Part shown: piece after piece, positions 22,651-35,164 of the stretch
How positions within the stretch are numbered: position 1 is the first letter of the stretch
Layout of the letters: every line of letters starts with the position of its first letter
Assembly (NCBI GenBank): GCA_963978895.1
Contig: OZ022246.1
Coordinates: 17,622,549 to 17,686,548 of the forward strand
Direction: 5' to 3'
From: Erpobdella octoculata
Taxonomy: Eukaryota > Annelida > Clitellata > Hirudinida > Erpobdellidae
DNA length: 64,000 bases
Translations under genes and position numbers: made by a program
Notes under the pieces: generated by a model
The model's input: only the letters and a program-made list of their open reading frames with translations
What the model was told of the DNA's origin: nothing
The model's database searches: none

Positions 22651-23420
22651 TTCTAGTACAGCGCAAACTACGGTTCCTTTTCTACATAGCTACAGACTAG
22701 GAGAGCCTAAACCGAGTTTCACTAACGAACAAGTACTACCCTCCAAAAACCAAACCGAGACCAATAAACACGAAACAGGCGTTGACTCCGTCGACACGCA
22801 CCGTCCATTAGGACAACACGCCATCAGTTTGCAAAACAATACTTCAGATCAACATATCGCCGCCTGCAACAGCTCTTCTGAAAATACTATGATTTGTCAT
22901 AATACCCTGGCGCCTGATAATCCATGCCACTCTATTGTCGACGTTTCTTCAACCAAAGATTGCTCTTGACTCTCTGCTGGTGGCAGAGCGGTAGAGCGTT
23001 CGCCTGTCGATCGTTAGGTCAGCAGTTCAAACCTCACCGGCGTCACCAGCGTAACTCCCTTAAGCAAGGAGTTCACTCGCATTTGCTAAAGGGGTAGGCG
23101 CCTATAAATGGCTGCCTTTGCAAGTACCCTCCCTCTCTCGCCTTGAGCAAGACTTGTCTTGATAAGGCGTATGCTAAATCTCAATAAAGAAAACCTTCAA
23201 CACGATCGCTCCCCCTCCAAAAACGTTAACGACTCCGATTTAATTGCCTCACAGCGACACTCAACCGCAACAATACGTCACCACTCAACCGTCCCCCACG
23301 ATTCCTCACCAGCCCTTAATAATGCAAGTTCGCCTAATAAACACATCTTTCCTGATATCATTAATAATCTTAATATTACTTCTCGTCGAAAACGATATAA
23401 AAAAGATACCGATAGAGATT
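22651..23420 (+). pseudogene. PLE-B C-terminal tail, split by SINE
   Basis: The left part reads [20 protein letters not shown], matching PLE-A SVPSLHGYSLREPKPSSTTE. After the SINE it continues through SSPNKHIFPDIINNLNI to TSRRKRYKKD and a stop at 23420. Everything upstream of the tail (RT, endonuclease) is missing. Confidence 0.75.
22974..23187 (+). mobile_element. tRNA-derived SINE, long-tail subfamily
   Basis: Same tRNA-like head and body as 346-583 (TGGCAGAGCGGTAGAGCG, GTCACCAGCGTAACTCCC). After CACTCGCAT it diverges to a different tail with TAGGCGCCTATAAATGGCTG and AGACTTGTCTTGATAAGGCG. Inserted in the PLE-B coding tail. Confidence 0.78.
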
Positions 23421-23707
23421 GATTCTTCATTCCTTTCCTATACCGTGTAACAATAGTTATATTTCATTTATAGTTACAAACCTCATTTTACCATATATTA
23501 CTAAATATTTTCAATAATTTCACCTTTTAATAACAACTTTCGCCTTATCATAGCAACATACTTACTAACTACACCTGCTTCCATTCATGTTACCTAAGTT
23601 GTTTACATTTCAGTTGTGCCCTTCGACGTTTTGAACTCTGTTCTGTTTTTTGCATTTATAGTACGTGGTGTGTTCATTTTATTTTGTTAAACAGTTACTT
23701 TATTTTC

Positions 23708-23752
23708 GGGCTCTGAGGATGGAAAAAAGTTTTCCGAAACTGCAGTCAGCCC
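23708..23752 (+). ncRNA. hammerhead ribozyme, PLE-B terminal repeat
   Basis: Stem I GGGCT/AGCCC, core CTGAGGA, stem II GGAAAA/TTTTCC, GAAA, palindromic stem III ACTGCAGT and cleavage after GTC. Complete core. Confidence 0.88.
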
Positions 23753-23916
23753 ATGTCCAGTTAATAATAAAATGACTGACATCAAAAATTGTCTTTCGTC
23801 TTCTAAGTTACGATTTATTGAGGCTTTGTCGCGAAAACTGATAAACGCAAAATGGGCCATTATTTTTAATGGAGCGTGCCTTAGGGAAAATATCACGCCA
23901 AAATACGTTATATATA
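23753..23916 (+). mobile_element. PLE-B 3' terminal-repeat end
   Basis: After the ribozyme it reads [18 protein letters not shown], then [20 protein letters not shown], ending at a short (TA)n (about 23911-23930). PLE-C begins immediately on the other strand. Confidence 0.8.
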
Positions 23917-23930
23917 TATATATATATATC

Positions 23931-24190
23931 TTTGAGACACGCTCTAAGAAACACAACTCGCCATTTGGCAGAAACAACTTTTCGAGCCAAATTCTCGACC
24001 TTTCGGCACAAAACTCTCTGTTCGAGACTACAATTAGCCAAAAACTTTTCCATTAAACTTTTATTGTCAGACCGACGGACCGTTTCAGCTATGTCAGCCA
24101 TCCTCAGGGTCAAAAGTAAAACGAGAAAAGTAAACAAACAGAAAGAACCGAAATTGTCAAAGAATTAGCACACTAACAAAAGAAAAAACG
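23931..24190 (-). mobile_element. PLE-C 3' terminal repeat
   Basis: The reverse strand holds a hammerhead (24070-24111), then LANCSLEQRVLCRKVENLA and VSAKWRVVFLRACLKD. An inverted copy lies at 24943-25203. Confidence 0.85.
24070..24111 (-). ncRNA. hammerhead ribozyme, PLE-C
   Basis: The reverse strand has stem I GACC/GGTC, core CTGAGGA, stem II GGCT/AGCT with loop GACAT, GAAA, stem III ACGG-T-CCGT and cleavage after GTC. Confidence 0.85.
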
Positions 24191-24244
24191 AAAAAACACT
24201 CTACCTATCAAATCAAAAGAATATAAAATTTATACTATTGGAAA

Positions 24245-24942
24245 TCAATTTTTGCGTTTTCGCTGTGTTATATTAGAAGAGACAAGAATTTCCTCAGATA
24301 CATTACAATGAGATTCGTCAGGAGCAGCCTCAACAGCCAAAGTATTTGTGTCAGAGGACGAGTCAGAAGTATCATCATTTATGTTATCCTCGTCGTTAGA
24401 AGGAATACAGGGTAACCGATGCATATTGCTTTCTTTGACACCGAATAAGTGGAGAATCTGTGGAAATTTATCAAATTGTTTATTAATTGCGGGTCTCATT
24501 AATAAGATATAGAGAGCCTCTTTAATTTTCAGCCGGAAAGAGTCGGATTCTCTTGTTAAAATCGAAACACCTTCTTCAAGTTCTTTTCGTGTTAGCTTTT
24601 TCAAATGAATACATTCATAATGATTAAGAATACTCCCAAACTGGAGATGCATCGTGAGTCTCCTTGACAACGTAGTGGTAGTGTGACCAATGTATGTATC
24701 CACCTTACAATGTGGAATAGAACATTTGAAATGGTACACCACGTGACTTTGTTGCAACGGGTCAGTGATACTTGTTCTATCATTCTTGATGACCAAATTG
24801 AAAAGTTTCAAGTTTTTGTAATAAATATATAAACCCAGTTTATTCCTGACGGGGTCTATAACAGAAACTTCCTTTTTTATTATCTTCTTTATAATACTTT
24901 CATCAATTCTGTAATTGAGATTCATTTGATTTTTGTAGAACA

Positions 24943-24943
<1 letters not shown>
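24245..24943 (-). CDS. PLE-C GIY-YIG endonuclease region, 5'-truncated (232 aa)
   Basis: An intact frame starts mid-protein at FYKNQMNLNYRIDESI (the connector) and runs through VVYHFKC (GIY-like), TYIGHTTTTLSRRLTMH (YIG-like plus conserved R) and LKIKEALYI with the likely catalytic E. The tail is acidic and ends NITQRKRKN. In PLEs this nuclease makes the nick that primes reverse transcription. The RT is absent: the coding sequence is cut at 24943 exactly where an inverted copy of the terminal repeat begins. The start given is the edge of the open frame, not a true initiation codon. Confidence 0.82.
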
Positions 24944-26798
<1,855 letters not shown>

Positions 26799-27109
26799 GA
26801 TAGAATAATGAAAAGTGAAATTAGTTAAAACCGATAATGAAACAAAATAATAATATTTATTTTTAGAGAATGACATGTTAATTTATTTTACTACAGGGAG
26901 ATATTAAAAATAAATTATATAATAAAACTGTAATACATTTAAAAATTCGGTCGAAAAGCAAAATCTATTAATTGTCAAACGACATTTCTACGTCACATCT
27001 CACTCAACCATGACATTGTTAAAACGGAAACCTTCTCTGAAGAATTATCAAAATTAAATTAATTAATTAAAATGCCACGTTATTTTACAATATCGTCGAC
27101 GTCGCATAG
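26799..27109. other. PLE-D 3' untranslated region
   Basis: AT-rich, between the stop codon of the PLE-D tail and the 3' terminal repeat. Nothing else seen. Confidence 0.5.
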
Positions 27110-27351
27110 TTATATTGTCACAATGCGAACTGCCGCCATTCTTGCCAAAAGAACATTTTCATCATTAACTGCTTCATTTATCAAAACAATCTCATCCGGC
27201 ACAGCTGAAATAGCACGGTCGTCACACAATGTCGTATCTACCGAAACCCGATCGCACGTAGATGACGAGTTGTCGCGGACCGGCTGGCCAACGCTTTTGT
27301 GTCGAGAGCCGTCACTGCTTTCACCGCCGCCACTTTCAGGGTCCACGACAT
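27110..27351 (-). pseudogene. PLE-D C-terminal tail, distal part
   Basis: The reverse strand reads DVVDPESGGGESSDGSRHKS, continuing to AARMAAVRIVTI-like codons and a stop. It continues the frame broken by the hAT insertion at 27352-29246. Confidence 0.55.
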
Positions 27352-29246
27352 CAGGGCCGTAACCAGGAATTTGGAAGTGGGGGGGCCGAAGAACTTTTTG
27401 GGGGGGGGGCACTGTATAAATTTTCTAATCACATAAATTGCACATTCCAGTGATTTAACCCCCAAAATGTGTTTCACGCAAAAAACAGGTTTAGCGATTG
27501 AAATTTGAATCTTAATCTACCATATTTAATTGAATTTGAAAATATTCTGAATCAACATGTAAAAAACACATTTCATGGATCATAATGTTAGAGAACAATA
27601 CGGCGCAATTTTTGGGCAAACTTTTCTATGAAAGTGTTCAATTCTACTTTTAGCGTAAAATCCTTCTCAAAAACAGGTAGTACAAATTTAAAGGCCCATT
27701 GGTTGGCGATAAGGCCGCAGAATCCGCGTGAGAGTGGAGAAACTGCTTTCGCACGTAGCAGTCGACACACCGATGGTGATTGCTTAGGCATACAGCTGAT
27801 ACACATTTGGAAATGCATCGCGGTACTGCAGCATTGCATATGTTGCACCTTCCTACGACGAATTTGGCTGGAATTTGTTACGGCACAGTCGCATTGCACT
27901 AGGAAATTCGCTAGGGAGGGCAACTTGGTCGAGGCAATGGAGCTGGCCGAATGGTTCCAAGCACTTCTCAATAAGAATGTTCTGAGATGATGGAACGAAA
28001 GATTCTACAGCTTGAAACAAAGCCAAGTTGGACTCCCCAAATTGGTGGTTTATTTCAAAATGGCGTTGTAGAGCTCATTGGCTTGCGTGAAGTAACTTTA
28101 GAACCAATAACATGGTAATGACCCAAAATGGAGCTGACCACAGAGCCGGTCAGCCAGGTGCTCTGAACTCGTTTGCACTTTACTGACACTACATGATCAT
28201 CCTCATTTGATGAAAAACCAGCAGCATCTGCCATTTGATCAAAAACCTCTGCAGACCACAAGGCAAGAAGGCTCTCTTTAGCTGTGGAGATCAGTTTCAT
28301 AGCAAGAGACACATTGCACAAGTGACCTTGCAACAAACCACTGACCGTTGACAGCAAGCTCAGTATTTTGACAATGGCATTTGAAAAAAATCCTTCTTTT
28401 AAACTTTGTTAAGCAGCCCAGCTGCTTCAACCAACATATCAACCGGAGCTTTTTCTAAGTTGGCAACAATTTCGAGGATCTGCAAAATTTCCTTTCTGTT
28501 GTTTTTGACAACCATTGCAGATTTATAAGGGCCAGTCCATCTTTGAGCAAGTAACCGCTTTATTGTGTCACCTACATACCATTGCTTATATAAGTTAAAA
28601 AATTGTTTATCTTTATCTTTGCTTCCATAGCGTTCGCAACCACATGATGGAGTTGGCGATGCAGTGCATGTACGGAATTCGGCGGCCCAGAGTGTCTTGC
28701 AATATTTTCTGAACACCTCTCATTCCGCCGTTCATTATACTGCTTCGTCATAACATTTACTCAAAATTCGAGCGGGGTCCAGCTGTGGAGCCTGTAAGCA
28801 GCAAACGTGTCAGGCTTTTAGAATCTAACTCACTTGCCTTGATCATTGAGTTCGTGTGCTCTATTGCCTTTCCACAACGCACATAGCGAATGACAATCGA
28901 CATATCCTCAACATTGGACTGATCTTGAGTTTCGTGGCACTTGATCGAATACCAGTTAATGTCAGAATCTTTGCATTCTTCGACAATCAAAACTTGTACC
29001 ATCTGTGCCATCAATTCGATTACCTCGTTTTGGATAAGAGACGACATGTACTTGGCATTTTGAGGCATGTTTTTTAAATCCTACACAATTTATCATCCTT
29101 CGCTTACATTTGCTTTGTTGAACTATACAGCAATACAAAAAACTGGGGGGGCCTGATTGAGCCGGGGGGCCCGACCAAAACTGCGGGGGTTTGAACAAAA
29201 CTGGGGGGCCCAGGCCCCCCCGGCCCCATAGCTGGTTACGGCCCTG
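27352..29246 (-). mobile_element. hAT transposon with 8-bp TSD, inserted in PLE-D
   Basis: The termini CAGGGCCGTAACCAG and CTGGTTACGGCCCTG are perfect 15-bp inverted repeats. CACGACAT directly flanks both sides (27344-27351 and 29247-29254), the 8-bp duplication expected for hAT. Reverse-strand fragments of a ZMYM1-like transposase lie inside: SSLIQNEVIELMAQMVQ with HETQDQSNVEDMSIVIRYV (28757-29068, DUF4371-like), CTASPTPSCGCERYG and RWTGPYKSAMVVKNNRKEIL (28399-28716), then LSTVSGLLQGHLCNVSLAMK (28055-28357) and a degenerate C-terminus (27588-27971). Frameshifts make it non-functional. Confidence 0.9.
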
Positions 29247-30312
29247 CACGACATGATCCATAGCAGATGTCGACATGGACGAAGGGCCGATATCTAAGTT
29301 ATCTTCAACAGGATCACCACACCGCCACTCGCACGGCTCGAAAAAAGAAAATGAAGTGTCCGCATATCGGTGGCAGGACTTGGAACGGGACAACTGGAAA
29401 CGGCCTTACCACTGTAGCCACTGTGTAATTCAAAATCAGTCGCACCACCTGTAACTCCATCGACAATCTCAGGACCCTGGGTGCAGGTAGAAGTTAATTT
29501 TACGGAAGAATTGTTAAGTTTGGGCTTTATATTTTTGACCGCACAAGTTAGAGTTTTATAATCTCCAAATAGTTGTAATGTGAGATTAAAGGCATCTCGC
29601 TGAATGTTCATGATAGGTGCTTCTCTATGTATATATATAAGGCCTCCTGTATTTTTAACCGCAATATATCATTAGAAGAAGATAGTATTGTAGTATTTTC
29701 ATTCAATATTGATCTTGTAAGAGGAATGGCTTTGTGTTCACGCAGGAAATGAGCACGGATACCCCCGCCCTGAACGTGCATCCTTAATCTTCTAGCCAGA
29801 GTTGTTCATAACTAATTGATGAGTTTTTTTAGTTTTGTAGTAGATTATTATTTTTAACTGGTGGGTATCAGGAGAAGTGACAAAAACATTGTTTGAGATA
29901 ATATCTTTAAGAACCTTTCCATCAGTCTCCAGTCCTCCATGCACTTGGGTTCCATAGTATAACGCTATGGGAAGTTTTTTCCACAGTCAGCAACAACTCC
30001 ACTCCCATAGTATTTGCAAGCTTTTTGTCCAAAACACCTGTATAGTTTTATCTATTTCAGTGTTTGTAATGTTATTGTTCACCAGCAAAGTTTTAATTTT
30101 TTGAGTATCGCGATCAAACTCAATCGAATTCTCTGCAACACGGTAGGCTCTGTGTAGGTAGTTATTGATAACATTAACTTTATAACGATCTGGGCAATAT
30201 CCAAGTGCATTTAAAGTCTCTCCAGTCGAAGACGGCTTCGTATAAACACTCAGTTTCAGACCGGACTCAAACTGAGAGACTAGCGTACCCAGAAATGGTA
30301 ACTGCCGGTTAA
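29247..30312 (-). pseudogene. PLE-D linker, GIY-YIG region and proximal tail
   Basis: The reverse strand from 30312 reads RQLPFLGTLVSQFESGLKLS, TKPSSTGETLNALGYCPDRY, INNYLHRAYRVAENSIEF, then a stop and PIALYYGTQVHGGLETDGKV. TTLARRLRMHVQGGGIRAHF follows and LRLKIQEALYI holds the likely catalytic E. The tail MNIQRDAFNLTLQLF matches PLE-A. Frameshifts and a stop break the frame. The RT core expected upstream is missing; unrelated sequence begins at about 30313. Confidence 0.82.
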
Positions 30313-31067
30313 TGTCTTTTTTATTTATTAACTTTGAGAAGCGAAAGTTATATTGTTGGATTTGATATTGAATTATCTAAAAACAAGCGTCTTGGATATA
30401 CCCAGGGCAGAAGTTTAAAACAAGATCGATTTTCTCAAAGTAGAGCCAATGTTGAATTTATGCAATATTCGGCGGAAAATCGTCGTTTTTCGCTTATAAC
30501 TTTTTTATTTGTTGAACCGAAGACAATCCAAATATACCATTCGATTTCATTTTTTATACCCCATCCAACAATGTATAACACAGCCCCAGGGCAAGCAATT
30601 TTTTTACCAATGTTTTTATTAACTCGTCGTCTCTGTTTCTCTGTCTGTTTCAAATCTTGCAATCAATTTTTGAGTCACTTCCTGATGATAGATTTTTTTC
30701 AAATTTTGCATACATGCTCAAAATAGAAAACAATGCAATATTCAATTATTAGTTTTACAATAAGTCAATTAATTTAGTTAATTTTAATTAATTTCGATAT
30801 AATTAAGATATTTCGACTTTAATATAAAATAAAAGAGTAATATAAGAAAAAATTGATTGCAAAATTTGTGTTTTAATTACATATAAGAGCATTGGTTTTA
30901 AAAATTCGTTTTTAATTTACTTATTTTTTAATTAGCATTGCCAGCCTCGAGGCTAACTTCACACGCATGTTTTATCAGCCTTTCTGATAAATATGTTTTT
31001 ATTATCTTTTAAGGATTTTTGCAGCTTTTACGAGTTTCTGAGGAAGATACTTTCTTTTGTCGTTTCG
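30313..31067. other. unexplained AT-rich segment within PLE-D
   Basis: About 750 bp with no recognised coding or terminal repeat sits where the PLE RT core should be. The short + strand open frame at 30334-30726 has no known domain. Confidence 0.4.
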
Positions 31068-31252
31068 AAATTAGTAATTTGTTTCTTGCATATAGCGGTA
31101 AGATATTTTCTTGTACGCAAACTCCATTGAATATAATTGCCCATTTAGTATTTGTTAATTTTTTCGCAAAAGACTCAAAACGTCGAAGGAAAGCTCGTTG
31201 TTGGGAAGATAGACTATTTAACGAATTCCTTGTTTGCAGCCGTATTACATGT
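31068..31252 (-). repeat. partial duplicate of the PLE-D N-terminal segment
   Basis: Nearly identical to 31801-31975 and in the same orientation ([31 protein letters not shown]). It is joined to the ISDYTPTPDE region at 31253. Confidence 0.85.
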
Positions 31253-31800
31253 TAAAGAACCATTAGAAACGAACTGCATAATATTACGATACAGCACTTC
31301 TAATTCAGTTTGCTTTACCAGAGGGTCGTATCTTTGCTCAACGTGGCAGTTATAACCCATCTCTAACATTTCGAGTTCATCAGGAGTAGGTGTATAGTCT
31401 GAGTGAGATATTCACAAAATGTTTAACTTTTTCTTTCAAACAAATATTACCTCCATACAGCCGAGAAAGCTTGCTCTGAATGACTGATCTTTTTTTAGAA
31501 TCAAGATGGTTAAACAAAAGAAGTAATATACAAGTCAAGATCCGTTTGCAATGAAGAGTCAAAAAATGAATCAAGTAAGGCCGTGCGTTGAGACGAATAA
31601 CTCTTTTCCAACGAATCTAACTTATTACGGCATAATAGCAATTCATTTTTAACACGCTGTAGACCATAAACAGTTTTACTATTCCGTTTGCAAGCAAAAC
31701 GTTCAGTAGTGTCGTCATTGACTGTCAAACAATCTTTAGGAGAACGCAAGTTAGCTGCGCGACGAGGCAAATTGTATTGTTTGGCCGCTTTGGAGTAGTT
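31253..31800 (-). pseudogene. PLE-D N-terminal coding region
   Basis: The reverse strand reads NYSKAAKQYNLPRRAANLRS, then CRNKLDSLEKSYSSQR, LSRLYGGNICLKEKVKHFVN, and after a frameshift SDYTPTPDELEMLEMGYNCH and EQRYDPLVKQTELEVLYRNI. This matches the block opening the PLE-A RT frame. It stops just before the RT core. Confidence 0.78.
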
Positions 31801-32156
31801 TAGTAATTTGTTTCTTGCATATAGCGGTAAGATATTTTCTTGTACGCAAACTCCATTGAATATAATTGCCCATTTAGTATTTGTTAATTTTTTCGCAAAA
31901 GACTCAAAACGTCGAAGGAAAGCTCGTTGTTGGGAAGATAGACTATTTAACGAATTCCTTGTTTGCAGCCGTATTTACGTTTATTTGTAAAAAAATTTAA
32001 AAAGACAATTATGTTATAAAATAAACTAAAAGGTGTAACTTATAAGTTTAAAGTAATAAATAGGGCTAACGCGTTTCGACAGTTAGTTTGTCATCATCAG
32101 AGCCCGAATAGAAAAACAAAACATGTATAGAATAATTAAAAGTGAAATTAGTTAAT
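31801..32156 (-). mobile_element. PLE-D 5' terminal repeat
   Basis: Matches 26503-26798 from the GTGAAATTAGTTAA end (32156) through the hammerhead to the [12 protein letters not shown] codons, which here continue into the ORF. The right edge is joined to a P-element exon. Confidence 0.82.
32063..32105 (-). ncRNA. hammerhead ribozyme, PLE-D 5' repeat
   Basis: Same structure as 26735-26777, with an identical core and stem III ACGCGT. Confidence 0.88.
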
Positions 32157-33462
32157 CAGTTGCTGCAGCGTTAAAAGTCATGCAAATTGCTGGAGATGAA
32201 AGATATGGAAATGTTGATGCCACCATTGAATTCCTAGAAATAATTAACAACACCTTTGACTTTTTAAATAGTAAAAGCCAACTTGGTCGAGATTTCAAAA
32301 GTCCTATTACTGTTAAAAATTATATTGAAAAAAAAGAGTATCTAAATAAATCAAAGGAATATTTGATGACATTGAGAACATCTCAGGGTCAGATGTTGTA
32401 TAAAAGTAAAAGGTTATTTATTTGTACGTTGTTCGATGCATAACTTTTTTTTCAACTGCATAAGTGAAAGAACATTATAAAATATAAGTGATAGAAAAAA
32501 TGCTGTTAAAATTCTCTAAAAAATCAACTATTAATTTTTAGCCAGACTTGTGTTACTGGGCTTGTAACTTCAATAACGACGACTATTGCAATGTCAGAAA
32601 AGGTATTGAAAACTCAGAATTCTATCCTGATGTACAAATTCTCTCAGGATCATTTGGAGTTGTTCTTCAATGCAATAAGGCGAGCCTGTAAGTATACATT
32701 TGATAAACTAATGTATGTTATTTTAAAATTCTTCAACGGCTAATAAAACTATGCTGAAGTACTGGATAATAAATATTAAATAAATATCAAAACCTTTTTT
32801 TATAAATAGGTGGTTGGAATAACAATCCAACCAGCTCACAATTCCAAGGAGTGTTCAGAAGACTTCTTGTAAGGTGTGGAATCATTCCTAATAATAATGG
32901 AAACACATTTCCACAAGACAAAACAATGTTAATCTACACAATACCAAGCCAAAGCAATGACTATAATGGTAATGTTTTTTTACTCGATAATTCTTCAGAA
33001 GAAGTATTGTTTGTAGACGATATTCAAGGACCTGAAATAAACGTCAACAATTACTTTCAAGAAGACAATTATTCATTTCTATCTACAAATGTAAATTTTT
33101 CAATATCTTTGGATATAATCTGTTTTTTAACATTTTGATCTTGTTTGAATCTGATAAATTAGTTTATTTTTAGCTATTGATATCAAATAAAATTTCAAAA
33201 TAATTAATATAAATTGATTGAAACTTGTATTAATATAAACAGGTTAAAGCTATACTTGAAAATACAGTTACATACATAACAGGATGGGTAGCATTCAAAC
33301 TGTTAGAAAGAATAAATTGTGTTATCTACAAGAGTGTTCTGTTAGATAGCGGAACACGACATCATCGCACCAACTGCTGCTTAATCCGGATGAAAAATGG
33401 TCCAAGAAATTCATTAGTAGAACCAAGTTCAGCTCTAGTAAAAGTAATCAACATATTATATA
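32156..33462 (+). pseudogene. P-element-like (THAP9-type) transposase relic with introns
   Basis: Four exon-like segments join in phase: 32156-32412 (AAALKVMQIAGDERYGNVDA and FDFLNSKS), 32542-32687 (LMYKFSQDHLELFFNAIRRA), 32810-33090 (CGWNNNPTSSQFQGVFRRLL) and 33243-33462 (TVTYITGWVAFKLLERINC). Introns start GT (GTTATT, GTAAGT, GTAAAT) and end AG, and phases 2, 1 and 0 match across each join. The order FSQDxLExFF, then GWNNNPTxxQF, then a YITGW block is that of the C-terminal half of P-element/THAP9 transposases. The N-terminal DNA-binding part is missing: PLE-D abuts the first exon and a Helitron end cuts the last. No premature stop was seen inside the joined frame. Confidence 0.75.
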
Positions 33463-33489
33463 CTAGAGATAGCCCGTCAAAAATGACGG
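33463..33489 (-). other. Helitron 3' terminal hairpin and CTAG end
   Basis: On the reverse strand the 6-bp stem CCGTCA/TGACGG with a 4-nt loop is followed after GCTATCT by CTAG and a T target base, the standard Helitron 3' end. Confidence 0.85.
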
Positions 33490-34748
33490 AAGTTTTAAAA
33501 TACGGCGACCGTTATTATCAAATGGTGGCTCTCCGTCTTCATTCACAAAAATCATGGCCACTTCATTACTTGTCGGTGCATTGTATCTTCGCTGATCTGA
33601 CTGTCGATCTCTTCTCAGTGCCATATTGATGATTGGAATTTGCTCTCCTGCTGCTATGGCTTGTTCAGCTTCTTGATTTTCTATATTTCGCATCAATTGA
33701 TAGCTTTGGGCTAGTCTATTGTGTTCACGGAAGAAGCGATCTATTTTATCTAAAATATCAGGACGACAATTTTTATTTGCTTCATTTTCTTGACGTACTT
33801 CTGTGGCTTGTGTACTATCAAGTACTTAAATTTGCGCAAATTGTGGCGCTTGACAGTAAATGGGAGGTTCGATGGTAAATTGTTCCATGAATTTTAAAAA
33901 CATAAGGTCCTCTGCCAGGCAAATCAAAAATTTTTGCGCCCATTGAAGCGAAAGAAACTGCGCTGTTGTATGATCGAATATGTTGTTGAAAATTTTGTCT
34001 ATCTGGATTGGCCGTGTCTGACATGAGGCTTTTAAGAAAATCGGGATATTCAAGTGTATTACCGTGAATGTCAATTGATTTTGGCAACATTACTTTGCCT
34101 TTTCGACAACATGAAGTGAATAGTCCATCTGATGGTTGCTCTGCAGCAAAATTTCTTGATCGACATGAAGTACATAAAACATCAAATTCACCACAATCAT
34201 GTTGATCGAATTGAGTTTTCGTTGAAGTAATTGCTTTGTTACGAACTGCCTCACCCGCACGATCTCGTGCTAAACGTTGGGAGATCGCATTAGCAGCTCG
34301 ATGTAGCTGCAATTCATTGGGAGACATTTGTTCAACTCGATGGCGTTGCGAGGCAGCATTGGTTTCTCGATGTAGTTGCAATTCATTGCGAGACATTTGC
34401 AAAACTCGATGGCGTTCCTTGGCAGCATTGGTTTCTCGATGTAACTGCAATTCATGGGGAGACATTTACTCAATTCGATGACGTTGTGAGGCAGCAATGG
34501 AAGTGTGAAAAGCTTCTAGATGTTGAGGAGACATAACGTTGTTGTGATGCGGCATGAAAAGCATGAAAAATTTGCAATTCCTCAACAGACATTTGTGTAG
34601 TGCGTTGTTGATGAGCTTCTGCATCTAAAACTCGAGTTTTTGCTTTTGATTGTGGAGTTTGTCTTGCGCGATATCTCTGTTGCCTTTCTTTAGCTAGACG
34701 CCGTTCTCTCGACACAGTATCTTTGTCGTCATTCATATTAAGAGACAT
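33463..34748 (-). mobile_element. Helitron fragment, reverse strand
   Basis: The reverse strand begins near 34748 with DKDTVSRERRLAKERQQRYR. A stretch with three copies of a 22-residue repeat (MSxNELQLHRETNAAxxRHR) follows at about 34270-34465, then CTSCRSRNFAAEQPSDGLFT, FQQHIRSYNSAVSFASMGAK and LPGRGPYVFKIHGTIYHRTS, characteristic of the Helitron-like N-terminal domain. The frame then reads ALRRDRQSDQRRYNAPTSNE. It ends in a Helitron 3' terminus: hairpin CCGTCA-tttt-TGACGG (33474-33489 on +) and CTAG (33463-33466) followed by T. Rep and helicase domains are deleted. A frameshift is present near 33840. The 5' terminus was not located. Confidence 0.82.
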
Positions 34749-35094
34749 TTTGTTTAAAAAAATATAATTTATTTTTCTTTTTTTTATAATAGTTTATAGT
34801 CCTTTACACCAGGTGTTTCTAGACTCTAATGGCTGTATGTAGGAAGCACTTAAGGACTAAGTCGTGGATCAGAATTTGATCCTTTTTAAATATTAACTTA
34901 TTGAAGACTTTTATCTAACTTTACAAGTCTGTGGAATAAAAACAAATGTAAACTTGCAGGGGGTCCTGGGGTTCCGGGCTCCCCTTTTCGTTGCAAAAAA
35001 AACAACGTCATTTAGCATTTAACTAGGCAGCTACATGGCTCAAACGTCTAGATCTAGCAATTTACATATGGTAAAGAGTAGCAGCGGTCATAAC
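34749..35094. other. no recognised gene
   Basis: AT-rich sequence right of the Helitron fragment. No feature recognised. Confidence 0.4.
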
Positions 35095-35130
35095 CAGTGG
35101 CGTAGCTTGAATAAACCAGGCCCCTCGGGC
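35095..35130 (+). mobile_element. isolated hAT-like terminal repeat
   Basis: CAGTGGCGTAGCTTGAATAA followed by CCAGGCCCC matches the CAGTGGCGTAGC start of hAT ends elsewhere in the window. No partner end was found. Confidence 0.4.
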
Positions 35131-35164
35131 AAAACAACGCTGGACCCCCTATTTTTATACACCC

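Noticed and set aside
27072..27362. Forward-strand open frame as a gene
   Set aside because: It is the shadow of the reverse-strand PLE-D tail.
30334..30726. 130-codon forward frame as a host gene
   Set aside because: No recognised domain, low-complexity F-rich end, inside a PLE gap; likely chance.
31030..31075. Another hammerhead (CTGAGGA ... GAAA) at about 31035
   Set aside because: Stem I and a cleavage triplet with matching stem III cannot be formed; chance occurrence of core words.
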